A stretch of DNA of 64,000 bases, from contig JAHZDZ010000010.1 of the NCBI GenBank assembly GCA_019422105.1, positions 93,627 to 157,626 on the forward strand, in the 5' to 3' direction. A program made the translations under genes and the position numbers. The first letter of the stretch is position 1; every line of letters begins with the position of its first letter. Of the stretch, positions 17,701-25,725 are shown in pieces. This DNA comes from Bacillota bacterium. GTDB taxonomy: Bacteria; Bacillota; Clostridia; Lachnospirales; Anaerotignaceae. A model generated the notes under the pieces. The model saw nothing but the letters and a program-made list of their open reading frames with translations. It was not told the DNA's origin and ran no database searches.

Positions 17701-18329
17701 AGATAATTTACTGTGGATGGGACAACAATATCCCTAATCGCAGTGTTCGTAAAAGCCTGATTATTTATTTGCTCAACACCCTCAGATATTTTGACATATT
17801 CTAAATTAGTACATCCATCAAACCCCTTGATGGGTATCTCCTTCAAGTTTTCCGGAATCACGATTTCACGTAAACTGCTGCAATTCTGAAACGCATTATT
17901 TCGCATTACACTTAATGATTTCGGTAATATCACATGACTCAGTTTGCTGCTGTTCATACACATACCTTCGCCAATTTCGGTTACTCCTTCTGAAATATAA
18001 AGGTTTTCAATAGAAGAATTTAAAAACAGATTTTTCCCCAGTACAGTAATCCCTTGCTCTACGATAACCGACTTTATGTCATCCCTGTTTGTGAATGGAT
18101 TTGGTGTATAGGTGTAAAAATTTGCTGTGGGGCCTTTTCCGCTGATTCTTAGCTCACCTGTTGCCGAATCGAATGTGGCTATAACATCACTTTTTTGTTC
18201 AAATCCAATTTCATAAGTTTCTACCTGTTCCTGAGCATATGCCGTTTTCAAAGAAATGGGTGAAGCCACGGATGGAACGGTTAAACTCAACGCCATTACC
18301 AATGCCAATGTCCTTCTTAATTTTTTCAT
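14718..18329 (-). CDS. Large surface protein: LRR_5/BspA, Ig-like and SLH domains
   Basis: A 1203-residue secreted protein. It has a signal peptide (MKKLRRTLALVMALSLTVP...YAQ), then BspA-type leucine-rich repeats (~45-230) with patterns such as AFQNCSSLREIVIP. Ig-like/Big domains follow, then a long acidic Glu/Ser linker (~660-760). An InlB-like repeat (YELNGIEGNPPSPLSIKKGD) and a low-complexity Asp/Asn/Ser linker come next. At the C-terminus are two full SLH modules and a shorter third (GYPDNTFRPNNEITRAEF, GFTDNSFKPEQPITREE). SLH modules bind pyruvylated wall polymers, so the protein is non-covalently wall-attached. It probably aids adhesion or mating contact. It lies directly upstream of the amidoligase/GGCT pair. 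Confidence 0.88.
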   Translation of the reverse strand: MKKLRRTLALVMALSLTVPSVASPISLKTAYAQEQVETYEIGFEQKSDVIATFDSATGELRISGKGPTANFYTYTPNPFTNRDDIKSVIVEQGITVLGKNLFLNSSIENLYISEGVTEIGEGMCMNSSKLSHVILPKSLSVMRNNAFQNCSSLREIVIPENLKEIPIKGFDGCTNLEYVKISEGVEQINNQAFTNTAIRDIVVPSTVNYLSSYIFMGCSNLETITNLCEEEQTVSDSFYYDKDNLTKLSNVYGYDTNTEFKTRTVDAGYNWAGEPYVDTEKPVISSVEVFYTDVEARVLINATDNIGVYMYCINNTPEPYEDGWQLASDVLLLESGTYYAFAKDENGNVSEPYEFKYEDAIVDIADFISTDFKTDYEQGEALNLEGLLLKVRRESGKVELLPVTYDMIKGYNPNTIGLQQITIEVAEGLSINLYVSVSERQVALPEGAASIKVTVEDDKMTMSKKLTVTALGDVKEIQLPSGKVYDYTEPITYNVYDNGTYEFSVTGTDGYTESTAVVTVDTIDREKPEIETMLGAMSWGYIDVTDNDQVEKLVLPNGTEITPETLPYSYDYGLRLPCILKAYDRAGNEAVVEYVMGTDYYEMNAIEAMVTGIPKSWTNQDVTLQFYADSNSENLRELYLGYGMGMRSLIAEPPTEPVEKKEPQTTDTIPTEEIKDTNSEPETKESEDEEQKEPESEISEDIVADENKEGEITEPENDMEENSDSSDTIEEQEVIVADPVNLTPAGMMAPLNKEVTIINNGDYILQVANDRYIIMELPFTIDSIDKEAPVINVEIVDDTALIQVSDDLSGIKAVRLPDGSEIRNDNDGEKSLHTQIKLRAGEYEVYAEDYAGNQVSYSFSYSDERTVTYELNGIEGNPPSPLSIKKGDTFTVAGLDGIQIPENKIFVEWNTESDGSGVAYAPGTEVEVDGNITLFLILEDKKDDSSNTDDSKGDNENTDDNDKDNESDNNSSGGGHSVKAKEKNKDSDTDVQKASALVQYTGGVDKNGQNIPLIDGVYVSEKLESGYIAGYPDNTFRPNNEITRAEFVSIIHRIFRVNTEESKMKFNDISNSWAKESIEDLAKAGILKGFTDNSFKPEQPITREEVIMILANVIDTDGYDTSCPLTDIDNSHYKDEIARFYNAGIVSGDENQKFRYTDTITRAETVTLLNKILYSDLKTDKPNHFNDIKETDWFYSYVIKAVR

Positions 18330-18393
18330 GCTAAAACCTCCTTAGTTTTATGAAATTTTTTTGTTTTTCCAGATACAATTTGTTTTCCGTCAC

Positions 18394-18420
18394 AAAAAAA
18401 GAACCTTGTTTAAGGTTCTT
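18394..18420 (-). terminator. Terminator between the RHH-repeat gene and the SLH gene
   Basis: A GAACCTT/AAGGTTC stem has an A7 run on the left, which is a T-run in the minus-strand RNA. It ends the 19218-18436 transcript, so the SLH gene must have its own promoter. Confidence 0.75.
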
Positions 18421-18435
18421 TCGGCTTTGATATTA

Positions 18436-19218
18436 TTACATTGTGAAATCTTGTTCCTGTGTCGGTTCATCGCTGATACCATCATACCCTAAATCCTTTT
18501 TTATCAGCGTGGTGACATACTCTTTAATTCTTATATCTTTTGTAATAACTATATTGTTTACCAATAGGTACAATTCGTATGGTAATTTTATACCTAAATA
18601 TTTTGATTTGGTCTTTAAATCAGTGGGGATCATATCCACATACTGTGACCGTTCCTCAGACCACTTTTCTCTTTCTAAAGCATTGCCAAAATCTTCGCCA
18701 TACACATTTTCTTTTATTAGGTTAACAATATAATCTTGCAAGGTCATACCTAACGTTATTGTTCTGTACTCTACCACTGTCCTTAAGTCCAGTGGGATAG
18801 AGAATTCAACATTTTTAACCCTTGGTACATCAGCAGAATAAAAATAATTTTTTTTATTATAGGGTATATCCTCACTTAAATCCGTTCTTATTAGGTTTAC
18901 AACGTAATCGTTTATCATTTTCCTCTCTAACAAATCTCTGTCTATCTTTAGCCTTTTCTTCAAATCATTATCAATGCGAATTGATAAGGTTTTTGGCTCA
19001 TCTGTTTTTGTCCAGTATTCTTTATCGTTCCATCCAAGCAAATCCCGTTGACTCAGCCATTGTTCACGCTTAAAGAACTCACAGCAATCCTCATAACCCA
19101 AATCCTCCAATATTAAATTTTGAATATATTCTGATTGGGAGGCTTTTAAAAATTTGACTCTGAATAGTATTCTTTTTTTAAAGTCATCCTGCAAATTATT
19201 AATGGTAATCGTGCTCAT
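18436..19218 (-). CDS. Protein of four tandem ribbon-helix-helix-like units
   Basis: A 260-residue protein of unknown function. By eye it splits into four units of about 60-65 residues. Each has a short beta-like start (ITINNLQDDFKKR, LSIRIDNDLKKRL, FSIPLDLRTVVEY, LGIKLPYELYLLV) and a helical end of the pattern YI/V-x-x-LI-x-x-(D/E)LG (EYIQNLILEDLGYE, DYVVNLIRTDLSED, DYIVNLIKENVYGE, EYVTTLIKKDLGYD). This is the layout of Arc/MetJ ribbon-helix-helix domains, which normally work as separate-chain dimers. A single chain could form two such dimers. It sits between the two amidoligase paralogues. DNA binding is inferred and not shown. Confidence 0.55.
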   Translation of the reverse strand: MSTITINNLQDDFKKRILFRVKFLKASQSEYIQNLILEDLGYEDCCEFFKREQWLSQRDLLGWNDKEYWTKTDEPKTLSIRIDNDLKKRLKIDRDLLERKMINDYVVNLIRTDLSEDIPYNKKNYFYSADVPRVKNVEFSIPLDLRTVVEYRTITLGMTLQDYIVNLIKENVYGEDFGNALEREKWSEERSQYVDMIPTDLKTKSKYLGIKLPYELYLLVNNIVITKDIRIKEYVTTLIKKDLGYDGISDEPTQEQDFTM

Positions 19219-19274
19219 TTTATCCCTCCTTCTGATTTATTAAGATAACTTATACCACTGCTTGGCATACAAAG

Positions 19275-20192
19275 CTATAAAGAAGGGCCGTAAAACTCAG
19301 GTTCATTATTTTCCTGTTCTTCCTCCGCTGTACAATTTTCGGAACAGGACATATTATTATCAATTTCTGCCGCCGCCTCTGTTTCTTCCTTTTCGTTTTC
19401 AGGCGAAACCTTGATAACAGCATCTTTATCAATAGCGTCCACCTTGTTGAGCCATGCGGAGTTTCCCTCCAAATCTTTCGTCAACAATTTTCTGGCTTCC
19501 TTGCATTCTTCGCCTATAAGTCCAAGGCGCACAAGCCATGTTCGCATTACGAATTTGTCATTTGGTGACAAGTTTTCTTTTTCGCTGACAGTTTTCGCTC
19601 TATCGGCGTAGTTCGTAATACCTTGGGATAGCTGGATATAGCTTTTGATTGCCTCATTATTCAGTGTGCTTTTAAATAGGGGAAAGGATACTATATTTTC
19701 ATAAATTAATTTTGATGTATCAGCTATTTTGTCAAACTCAGTATTTAACACCTTACGCAGCAATTTGTCTTTGCTTTTTTGGACTCTATCCAGATTTTCA
19801 AAGAACTTATCTGTTGACAGAATCCCTGTTGTGTCCAGAAAAACTGTCATCCTTGTTGTATCATTAACAACAGCGCCCTTCAAAATCAGATTGTCCCTAA
19901 TGTTGTTTAATATATCCAGCTCCCTTTCATATAGCAGAGGTGTTGTTATTCTGGTCTGGTAGAAAAAGTTTCCTTTCACAAGACTATTGTTCATTGACCT
20001 TTCAGGTTTTACATTTTCGGCTGTGTCAACCAGCCAAATTCTATTATGGTTGTCCTTGATGGAATAGTATTCCTTCTCATTGCCTGAATAATAGGCGTAT
20101 TCTGTATTGAAATATTTGGCAATTATTTCAGCCGCCTGTTTTTTTGTGATTCCTGTTAAATCTAGTTTTAAACCGTATTTTCGCCAACGCAT
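19275..20192 (-). CDS. Degenerate amidoligase paralogue (probable pseudoenzyme)
   Basis: A 305-residue paralogue of the amidoligase at 13652-14686. Shared segments include LTGITKKQAAEIIAKYFNT at the N-terminus and FVMRTWLVRLGLIGEECKEA and LEGNSAW toward the C-terminus. The active-site motifs are lost: GIEIEMTG becomes GLKLDLTG, ELVSP becomes RITTP, GIHVHID becomes RMTVFLD, and IEFRLFNGT becomes VSFPLFKST. About 35 residues around the GSGIHYHTSRYHALN segment are deleted. The reading frame is intact with a good ribosome binding site (GAAAGAGGCG), so the protein is likely made. It may be a regulatory or binding partner of the active enzyme. Confidence 0.75.
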   Translation of the reverse strand: MRWRKYGLKLDLTGITKKQAAEIIAKYFNTEYAYYSGNEKEYYSIKDNHNRIWLVDTAENVKPERSMNNSLVKGNFFYQTRITTPLLYERELDILNNIRDNLILKGAVVNDTTRMTVFLDTTGILSTDKFFENLDRVQKSKDKLLRKVLNTEFDKIADTSKLIYENIVSFPLFKSTLNNEAIKSYIQLSQGITNYADRAKTVSEKENLSPNDKFVMRTWLVRLGLIGEECKEARKLLTKDLEGNSAWLNKVDAIDKDAVIKVSPENEKEETEAAAEIDNNMSCSENCTAEEEQENNEPEFYGPSL

Positions 20193-20238
20193 TTTTTTCG
20201 CCTCTTTCTAAATTTATTTTATTTACTTACGTATGAGC

Positions 20239-20272
20239 AAAAAAATAAGGCAGAGATTTTTCTCTGCCTTTT
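20239..20272 (-). terminator. Terminator after the Fic gene
   Basis: An AAGGCAGAGA / TCTCTGCCTT stem with a T5 loop is followed by an A-run on the plus strand (U-run in the minus-strand RNA). It lies 12 bases after the Fic stop. Confidence 0.85.
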
Positions 20273-20283
20273 CCCTACTATTT

Positions 20284-21054
20284 TTATAAATCCAAATCTA
20301 ACCTATTCGTTTGCACCTTGGACTGTTCTATCATCTGAATATATCTGTCAAGCTGTTTTTCCTCCAGTTCGGCCACCATTTCTGCGAAAGGATTCAGGTT
20401 GTCTTCAACCGCGTATGCCTCCAATGTATTAAAATACTCCAGTCGGTTTTCTTTTGCTATTGATATGGGGACAAATCCTTCTGACATCAGCTGGTAATTC
20501 ATTATCAGTCTTGATGTGCGTCCGTTGCCGTCTGCAAATGGATGAATTTTCACAAACTCTGCATGTGTCCATGCCGCCAGCTCTATTGGATTTAACTCTT
20601 TGCTTTTCCACGTCAAGTCAGCGTAAAAATTCTTTATTTGACGATACATTTCATTGGGCGTAGGGGGAGTGTGCTGCGCTCCGGATATATACACATCAAC
20701 ACTGCGGTAAACGCCGCCAATCATGATATTATCCATAAGCATTGCATGGATATCCTTTACTATCTTTTCATCCAGCTCCGATTTATTTTCTATGCATTCC
20801 TTCACATACTTGAAAGCTTTGTGGTGGTTTACCTGCTCATATATCTCCCGTAGGTCTTTGCCGCCAACGGAGATGCCGTCCTCCAGCACCAGCTTTGTCT
20901 CGATGAGCGTCAGTGTATTTCCCTCTATGGCTGTAGAGTTGTGTGTATACTCTATCTCAAACGCTTTTTCATAGCTGGATATGGTGAGTTCCGGTATGGC
21001 CTGCCTATGATTTTGGCAATATTCTTTTTTCTGAAGCAATCTATCTATATCCAA
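20284..21054 (-). CDS. Fic-family protein (class II, self-inhibited AMPylase type)
   Basis: A 256-residue Fic protein. The full active-site motif HPFADGNGRTSR starts at His171. An N-terminal inhibitory helix motif STAIEGN (Glu44) puts it in class II, where the same chain restrains activity. A C-terminal helical tail follows. Fic enzymes usually transfer AMP to hydroxyl groups of target proteins, and mobile-element members often act as toxins or regulators. It is flanked by terminators and is its own transcription unit next to the relaxase gene. No separate antitoxin is seen. The target is unknown. Confidence 0.88.
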   Translation of the reverse strand: MDIDRLLQKKEYCQNHRQAIPELTISSYEKAFEIEYTHNSTAIEGNTLTLIETKLVLEDGISVGGKDLREIYEQVNHHKAFKYVKECIENKSELDEKIVKDIHAMLMDNIMIGGVYRSVDVYISGAQHTPPTPNEMYRQIKNFYADLTWKSKELNPIELAAWTHAEFVKIHPFADGNGRTSRLIMNYQLMSEGFVPISIAKENRLEYFNTLEAYAVEDNLNPFAEMVAELEEKQLDRYIQMIEQSKVQTNRLDLDL

Positions 21055-21127
21055 AAGTATTCACCTCTGTTTCCATAATAAGTATTTTCCTTATTTTATA
21101 ATAAATAAACACAGAAAGCAAATAAAG

Positions 21128-24100
21128 TCACCCCATCCTTTGTCCCTGCGCCATTTTCTTCTCCGCAATCTTCCTCATCAGCTTACTGTCATTTTTGATT
21201 CGAATTCCGCTCTGCCTACAGTAATCGTTTTCAATCATTTTACTAAGCCGCTTTGCCAAAATCATGAATGCATTTTGCGCCTGTTGTATTTTCCAGTTCC
21301 TTGCTATTTCAAGAAGCATAGTTGCCATTTCATTTCCGGATGCCTCCGACATTTTCAGCCATTTAACAGCTTCCTCTATATTTCGATTGTCCGAGTCGAA
21401 CAGATAATAATATCCTAATGCGTATTGGGCGAAATCTTTTCCTTTTTCCGCTGTGACAGTAAGTATTTCTATCCAGCTATCCATTTCTTCTTTTGGTGGG
21501 TGGAATTCATATTCGCCTTTCATTGCCACTTTTATCAGAAAAAATAAAGCGAAGATATTTTTCATCTTCGCCGCTTCCTTCATGTAACGGATACCTTTTT
21601 CAATATCCTGTTCCATCCCTTTACCGTCTATGTTCATTTTTCCGGCTTTGTATGCGCTAAAGCCGTCTTTATCCTTGTCACTGTCTATCATTTCTATAAA
21701 TCCCGCATATGCTTTGCGATACCAAAAATCAGCTTTTTCATGATTAATTTCAACGCCAACACCGTCTTCATACATCTCGCCCACTTTATACGCAGAGATG
21801 GGTATTTCTTCACCTGCTATTTCAAAATAGGAGAGGGCGATACTATAATTTCGCGGTATATCAATACCATCATAATATAGTTTCGCCAAATTGTAGTAAG
21901 CGCCTGAATTGCCTTGATCCGCAGACTTTTGAAGCCAGAACACCGCTTTGTCTGTATTCTTTTCAACACCTTCACCGTTCAGGTATATTTTACCTATGGC
22001 ATATTGGGCATACTGGTTTCCTTTCTTGGAAGAAGATAAAAATCGCTCTGACGCTTTTATCAAATCTATGGAAATACCCAATCCGTCACGGAGCATTTTA
22101 CCCACCTTGTATTCTAGGTTTCCGTCTTTATCTTCTTCTTTTTTCAGTGACGCAATAAATCCTTCATAGGCAATGACATATAATTCATCCGATTTATCTT
22201 TATCTGCTTTTGCTCCAATGCCTTGCCGATACATTTCCGCCGCCTTATAAGCTGCATATGGTATTGTGAGTGCTGAATTTTCAAAATACACCAGCGCATC
22301 GCTGAATGATTGGCTTACCTCTATTCCTTCGTAGTACATTTTACCCAGCGCATACTGTGCAAAGGCATTGCCTTGTTCGGCAGACTCCTTGTACCATCTT
22401 ACGGCTTTTTTATAGCTTTGGGAAACACCAACGCCGTCATAGAACATTTTTCCAATGGCATATTGGGAGAACTGGTTCTTCAGTTTCGCTGATTTCAAAT
22501 ACCATTCAGCCGCCTTTTTCATATTGACCTCTGTACCATACCCGAATTTATGTATGCCGCCCAAATAAAACTCCAGCAAATCATTTGGTATTGATTTTTC
22601 CATATTTGAAAAAGCCATGTTAACTTCTTTATAATACTCTTGTACTAGGGCTTCGTTCTTTTCTGCTCCCTTGCCTTTTGCTGTCAACGAAGCCAACTGG
22701 TATTTCGCAAATGGATTTCCCTTTTGGGATTCCTCTGAAAAAAGTTGATAGGCTTTTATAAAGTCACTCTCGGTCACATCATTCTTCCTGATTAAACTTC
22801 TCGCTTTTTTGAAGGCTTTCGTCCAGTAGGTTTTAAATATATACTTTTTTGCTTCCATTGAGGCTTTCTCCGGTGCTGTTAAATTATCATCATCGTCATT
22901 GTCATCTTCATCTGAATCGTCAGGAAATATTATATCTGAAATTTCTTCCATATCTTCTTCAGGTAACTGAATTGTGTCATCCGTTTCCTTCGGCTGCATC
23001 TCTTTAACAGTATTTTCGGAAACTTCTTGAAGGGAGCAGTTTATTTCCAACGCATACTTAATAATTTTATTCTTGATACTCTTAAATTCCGATTCCTCTG
23101 CTATTGACCTTTTGGGTGCTCCATTTTTTTGATAGGTCAGGAGTACCGCGTCTTTAAAGTCCAACCAAATCCCATAGAGCTTTTCCACCTTTTCATCTTT
23201 ACTCAACTCTGCCATAATACTGTCAACCAACACTTTATTTGATTTGTTGAGTCTTCCGTACACACGGTATTTGGAATTTTTCAGGTTGTCAGCCAATTTC
23301 ATCAACATAGCTTCCGCTTCAGGATTTGCTTTATTCGAAAGAGAAGCTGCATTTAAAAACTCAGAGTCAAAAAAATCCTTGATTTCCTGTCGGGCCTTAT
23401 CCTTCTCGGCATATATTTGGTACAACTCGTCATGGAAAATTTCTGAGGCAAAGTCACGGCGCATATTTTCTATTCCCTTATTGGTGAGGTATCCTTCTCT
23501 TGCTTTTTTGGAGTACACCATTAAGTGTATATGGGGATGGTAGCTTTCGTTGTGGAAGGCCGCATACCATACTAAGTTTTCAGACGGTATTTTCATGTTC
23601 TCGGCAATAGAAGGGATTTTTGATTTTACAAGTTCCCGCCATGCTGACGGATTTTCAAATCCCAACCGAGTTGCGTCTTCTCTACGCAGGCTTACCACAT
23701 GAGTCCAAATATATCCTGTATGCTCGGCCGTTTCTTTTTTCACTTTATTTAAATCAATAATATCGTCCGAGCCGTTCCAGAGTGCATGACCTTGTGTAAA
23801 ACTCTCGGCGCCCGGTCTATTTGCAAGGTATCCTATGTAGTTTTCCATATCATTTCCCGACTCAAGAGCCAACTCTGATATTTTTATTATCAGCTCGCTG
23901 GCATTTGACACCGTAGGATTTTTCAAATAATCGTCATGCTCAAATGTTTCTTTCGCCTCCGGATACTTTTTCAGTTGCTGCTCTATCCATTTAATTTGCT
24001 TTGCAGTTGATTTTTTGTTTGCAAGGGAAGGGGAGTAGTGTTCCGCGCCCGGTCTTGTTGCCAGGTACTGTATGAAATTTTCCATATGCTCTTTAGAATT

Positions 24101-24139
24101 ATTTTTCATGTACCTTGATGTAAATATAATTTTTGGCAC
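21128..24139 (-). CDS. MobP/MobL-type relaxase fused to Sel1 repeats
   Basis: This 1003-residue protein nicks oriT and leads the strand into the recipient. The N-terminal ~330 residues hold a relaxase with the HUH motif HPHIHLMVYS (201-210). Before it are two copies of a MEN(Y/F)IxYLAxRPGAE segment (19-33 and 98-112), which is typical of the MobL/MobP3 group. An acidic linker (~400-425) leads into about ten Sel1/TPR-like repeats (~480-980; for example FAQYALGKMYYEGIEV). These may bind partners. The start is GTG at 24139 after GGAGGCTGGTGAG. The 188-aa and RHH genes lie just upstream. The nicking tyrosine was not identified. Confidence 0.88.
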   Translation of the reverse strand: MPKIIFTSRYMKNNSKEHMENFIQYLATRPGAEHYSPSLANKKSTAKQIKWIEQQLKKYPEAKETFEHDDYLKNPTVSNASELIIKISELALESGNDMENYIGYLANRPGAESFTQGHALWNGSDDIIDLNKVKKETAEHTGYIWTHVVSLRREDATRLGFENPSAWRELVKSKIPSIAENMKIPSENLVWYAAFHNESYHPHIHLMVYSKKAREGYLTNKGIENMRRDFASEIFHDELYQIYAEKDKARQEIKDFFDSEFLNAASLSNKANPEAEAMLMKLADNLKNSKYRVYGRLNKSNKVLVDSIMAELSKDEKVEKLYGIWLDFKDAVLLTYQKNGAPKRSIAEESEFKSIKNKIIKYALEINCSLQEVSENTVKEMQPKETDDTIQLPEEDMEEISDIIFPDDSDEDDNDDDDNLTAPEKASMEAKKYIFKTYWTKAFKKARSLIRKNDVTESDFIKAYQLFSEESQKGNPFAKYQLASLTAKGKGAEKNEALVQEYYKEVNMAFSNMEKSIPNDLLEFYLGGIHKFGYGTEVNMKKAAEWYLKSAKLKNQFSQYAIGKMFYDGVGVSQSYKKAVRWYKESAEQGNAFAQYALGKMYYEGIEVSQSFSDALVYFENSALTIPYAAYKAAEMYRQGIGAKADKDKSDELYVIAYEGFIASLKKEEDKDGNLEYKVGKMLRDGLGISIDLIKASERFLSSSKKGNQYAQYAIGKIYLNGEGVEKNTDKAVFWLQKSADQGNSGAYYNLAKLYYDGIDIPRNYSIALSYFEIAGEEIPISAYKVGEMYEDGVGVEINHEKADFWYRKAYAGFIEMIDSDKDKDGFSAYKAGKMNIDGKGMEQDIEKGIRYMKEAAKMKNIFALFFLIKVAMKGEYEFHPPKEEMDSWIEILTVTAEKGKDFAQYALGYYYLFDSDNRNIEEAVKWLKMSEASGNEMATMLLEIARNWKIQQAQNAFMILAKRLSKMIENDYCRQSGIRIKNDSKLMRKIAEKKMAQGQRMG

Positions 24140-24160
24140 AACTCACCAGCCTCCTGCTCC

Positions 24161-24727
24161 CTAGTATTTCATTTCCATATCATTAATGTCTTGTGAGATT
24201 TCAATGCGCTTTTGGAATTCCTGTTCTGTGTCAATGAAAAAATCATCGCCACGAAATGAAATATACATAGCTCCGTCATTTGTATTCATAGCATATTCTT
24301 CAAGCAGCTCCCCCCAGTCCCCCAAATATTCTGCTTCGAAGTATCTTTTTAAAATACCTATTTCGTCATTACTCAATTCTGCTCTGACTTTACATTCCAT
24401 AACCGCATATGCTTTTTCAGCCACGATGACTATCTTGGGCATGACTTTTTTAATTTTATTTAGAATACTTTTTTCCAGCTCACTATCGTTGTATAAATGA
24501 AAATGTTTCATTAGCACATCTTGTTCGTCAATGTAAAACCATCTCAAACGAATTGCTTTATTAATCTGTTTTACATAATTAATTAAATCTTCTGGCTGCA
24601 GATAGCTTATCAGCCCATCATCGTATTTATCAATTAATTCTTTTTTAAAATAAGCATTGTATTCTAAAAATCCACATCCGGTATAATCCAGTACAGCCAT
24701 TACCGGACTGTAAAATCTTATTTTCAC
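24161..24727 (-). CDS. Conserved ICE protein, paralogue of 25159-25692
   Basis: A 188-residue protein of unknown function. It shares with the neighbouring 177-residue protein an N-terminal MKxRxYSP start and a C-terminal half with an E-YLGDWGELLEEYA-like segment and GAMYISFRGDDFFIDTEQEF. The same domain recurs on clostridial ICEs beside mobilisation genes. There is no membrane segment or catalytic motif I can name. The start overlaps the stop of the RHH gene by four bases, so the two are translationally coupled, and the relaxase gene follows after 21 bases. Confidence 0.6.
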   Translation of the reverse strand: MKIRFYSPVMAVLDYTGCGFLEYNAYFKKELIDKYDDGLISYLQPEDLINYVKQINKAIRLRWFYIDEQDVLMKHFHLYNDSELEKSILNKIKKVMPKIVIVAEKAYAVMECKVRAELSNDEIGILKRYFEAEYLGDWGELLEEYAMNTNDGAMYISFRGDDFFIDTEQEFQKRIEISQDINDMEMKY

Positions 24728-25140
24728 ATATCCTCACCTCTTTGAAATTTCACGGCAGACTCCATATTCAATATTCCATTGATTTTCTTCACTTCGTTTA
24801 CGCAGCGTATATGAAGTCGGCGGATAGTTTCATCATCCATTTCGTTGATAGAGGCCAGCATCTGTTCCAGCTTTGCCAGCTCCACAGCGATTTTAAAAAG
24901 CAGACGGGCGATTCTGTTTTCTGATGTTTTTACTATGCCTTCCACGGCTTCGCTTACAACTCCGGCAAAAAAATTTACATTTGTTTGCGCCGAGAGATAT
25001 GAGGAATAGAACTCAATTGCTTTTTCTATATATTCGTTTCTGCTTCTTGTGTCCATCAGCTCCATGCCGGCTCTGCAGTTGCGGAAAGTTTTTTCCGAGA
25101 TTCGAAGTGTAAATGTAATTTTATCCTCCTGCTGATCCAT
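24724..25140 (-). CDS. Probable relaxosome accessory protein (RHH N-terminus)
   Basis: A 138-residue protein. Its first ~50 residues fit a ribbon-helix-helix DNA-binding domain (KITFTLRISEKTFRNC, then SRNEYIEKAIEFY). The rest is helical and resembles MobC-type accessory proteins that help the relaxase melt oriT. It lies two genes upstream of the relaxase and about 600 bases from the candidate oriT at 25.7-25.9 kb. This position supports the role, but the assignment is by pattern and context. Confidence 0.65.
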   Translation of the reverse strand: MDQQEDKITFTLRISEKTFRNCRAGMELMDTRSRNEYIEKAIEFYSSYLSAQTNVNFFAGVVSEAVEGIVKTSENRIARLLFKIAVELAKLEQMLASINEMDDETIRRLHIRCVNEVKKINGILNMESAVKFQRGEDM

Positions 25141-25158
25141 CTATCCACCTTCTTCCAT

Positions 25159-25692
25159 TTACATAGACATATTTATTTCTTTTGCTTTTTCCTCCAGCAG
25201 TGTATCCCTGATCTCATCCTCTGTCCGAATAAAAAAGTTCTTGTCTTGCCAGAAGCTGATAAAAAGCTCTCCTTCTTTTATTTTAATTCCTTGTTGCTCA
25301 AACCCTTCTCCCCAACCGTCGCTGTACTGACCCGCTATATAATCTTTTATGGAACTCATCTCATTAGGGTTAAGTGGATTATTAATTTCCAGTTCCATTA
25401 CACCAAACAGTGTGCCGTCAATATTTTTCACTTTTGGAAAAGCACTTACTACTTTTTCAGAAACAGACTTCTCAAATTCCCTATTAGATTCCCAGTCCCA
25501 ATAATATTCCATCAGACCCCTTGAGGTCATTTCTCCGTCATCATATGCTTTCATTTCTTCCTCGATATTCTTTTGGTAGTCTGCTAACTCCCGGCCATTC
25601 CACTCTGCGCATTCATCCTCATATCCACTTTCGCTGTAAAATCCGCTCAACCATACCTGTCCCTTTAAAGGGCTGTAAAGTCTTGTTTTCAT
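25159..25692 (-). CDS. Conserved ICE protein with DGWGEGFEQ motif
   Basis: A 177-residue protein and paralogue of 24161-24727. Its C-terminal half carries KNIDGTLFGVMELEI, YSDGWGEGFEQQ and ELFISFWQDKNFFIRTE, a combination seen in uncharacterised ICE proteins. The N-terminus (MKTRLYSPLKG) matches the paralogue. It is the first gene of the mobilisation operon and lies next to the oriT-like repeats. The function is unknown. Confidence 0.6.
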   Translation of the reverse strand: MKTRLYSPLKGQVWLSGFYSESGYEDECAEWNGRELADYQKNIEEEMKAYDDGEMTSRGLMEYYWDWESNREFEKSVSEKVVSAFPKVKNIDGTLFGVMELEINNPLNPNEMSSIKDYIAGQYSDGWGEGFEQQGIKIKEGELFISFWQDKNFFIRTEDEIRDTLLEEKAKEINMSM

Positions 25693-25725
25693 ATCAAAAT
25701 CCTCCTTTTTCTTCTTATTATCGGC

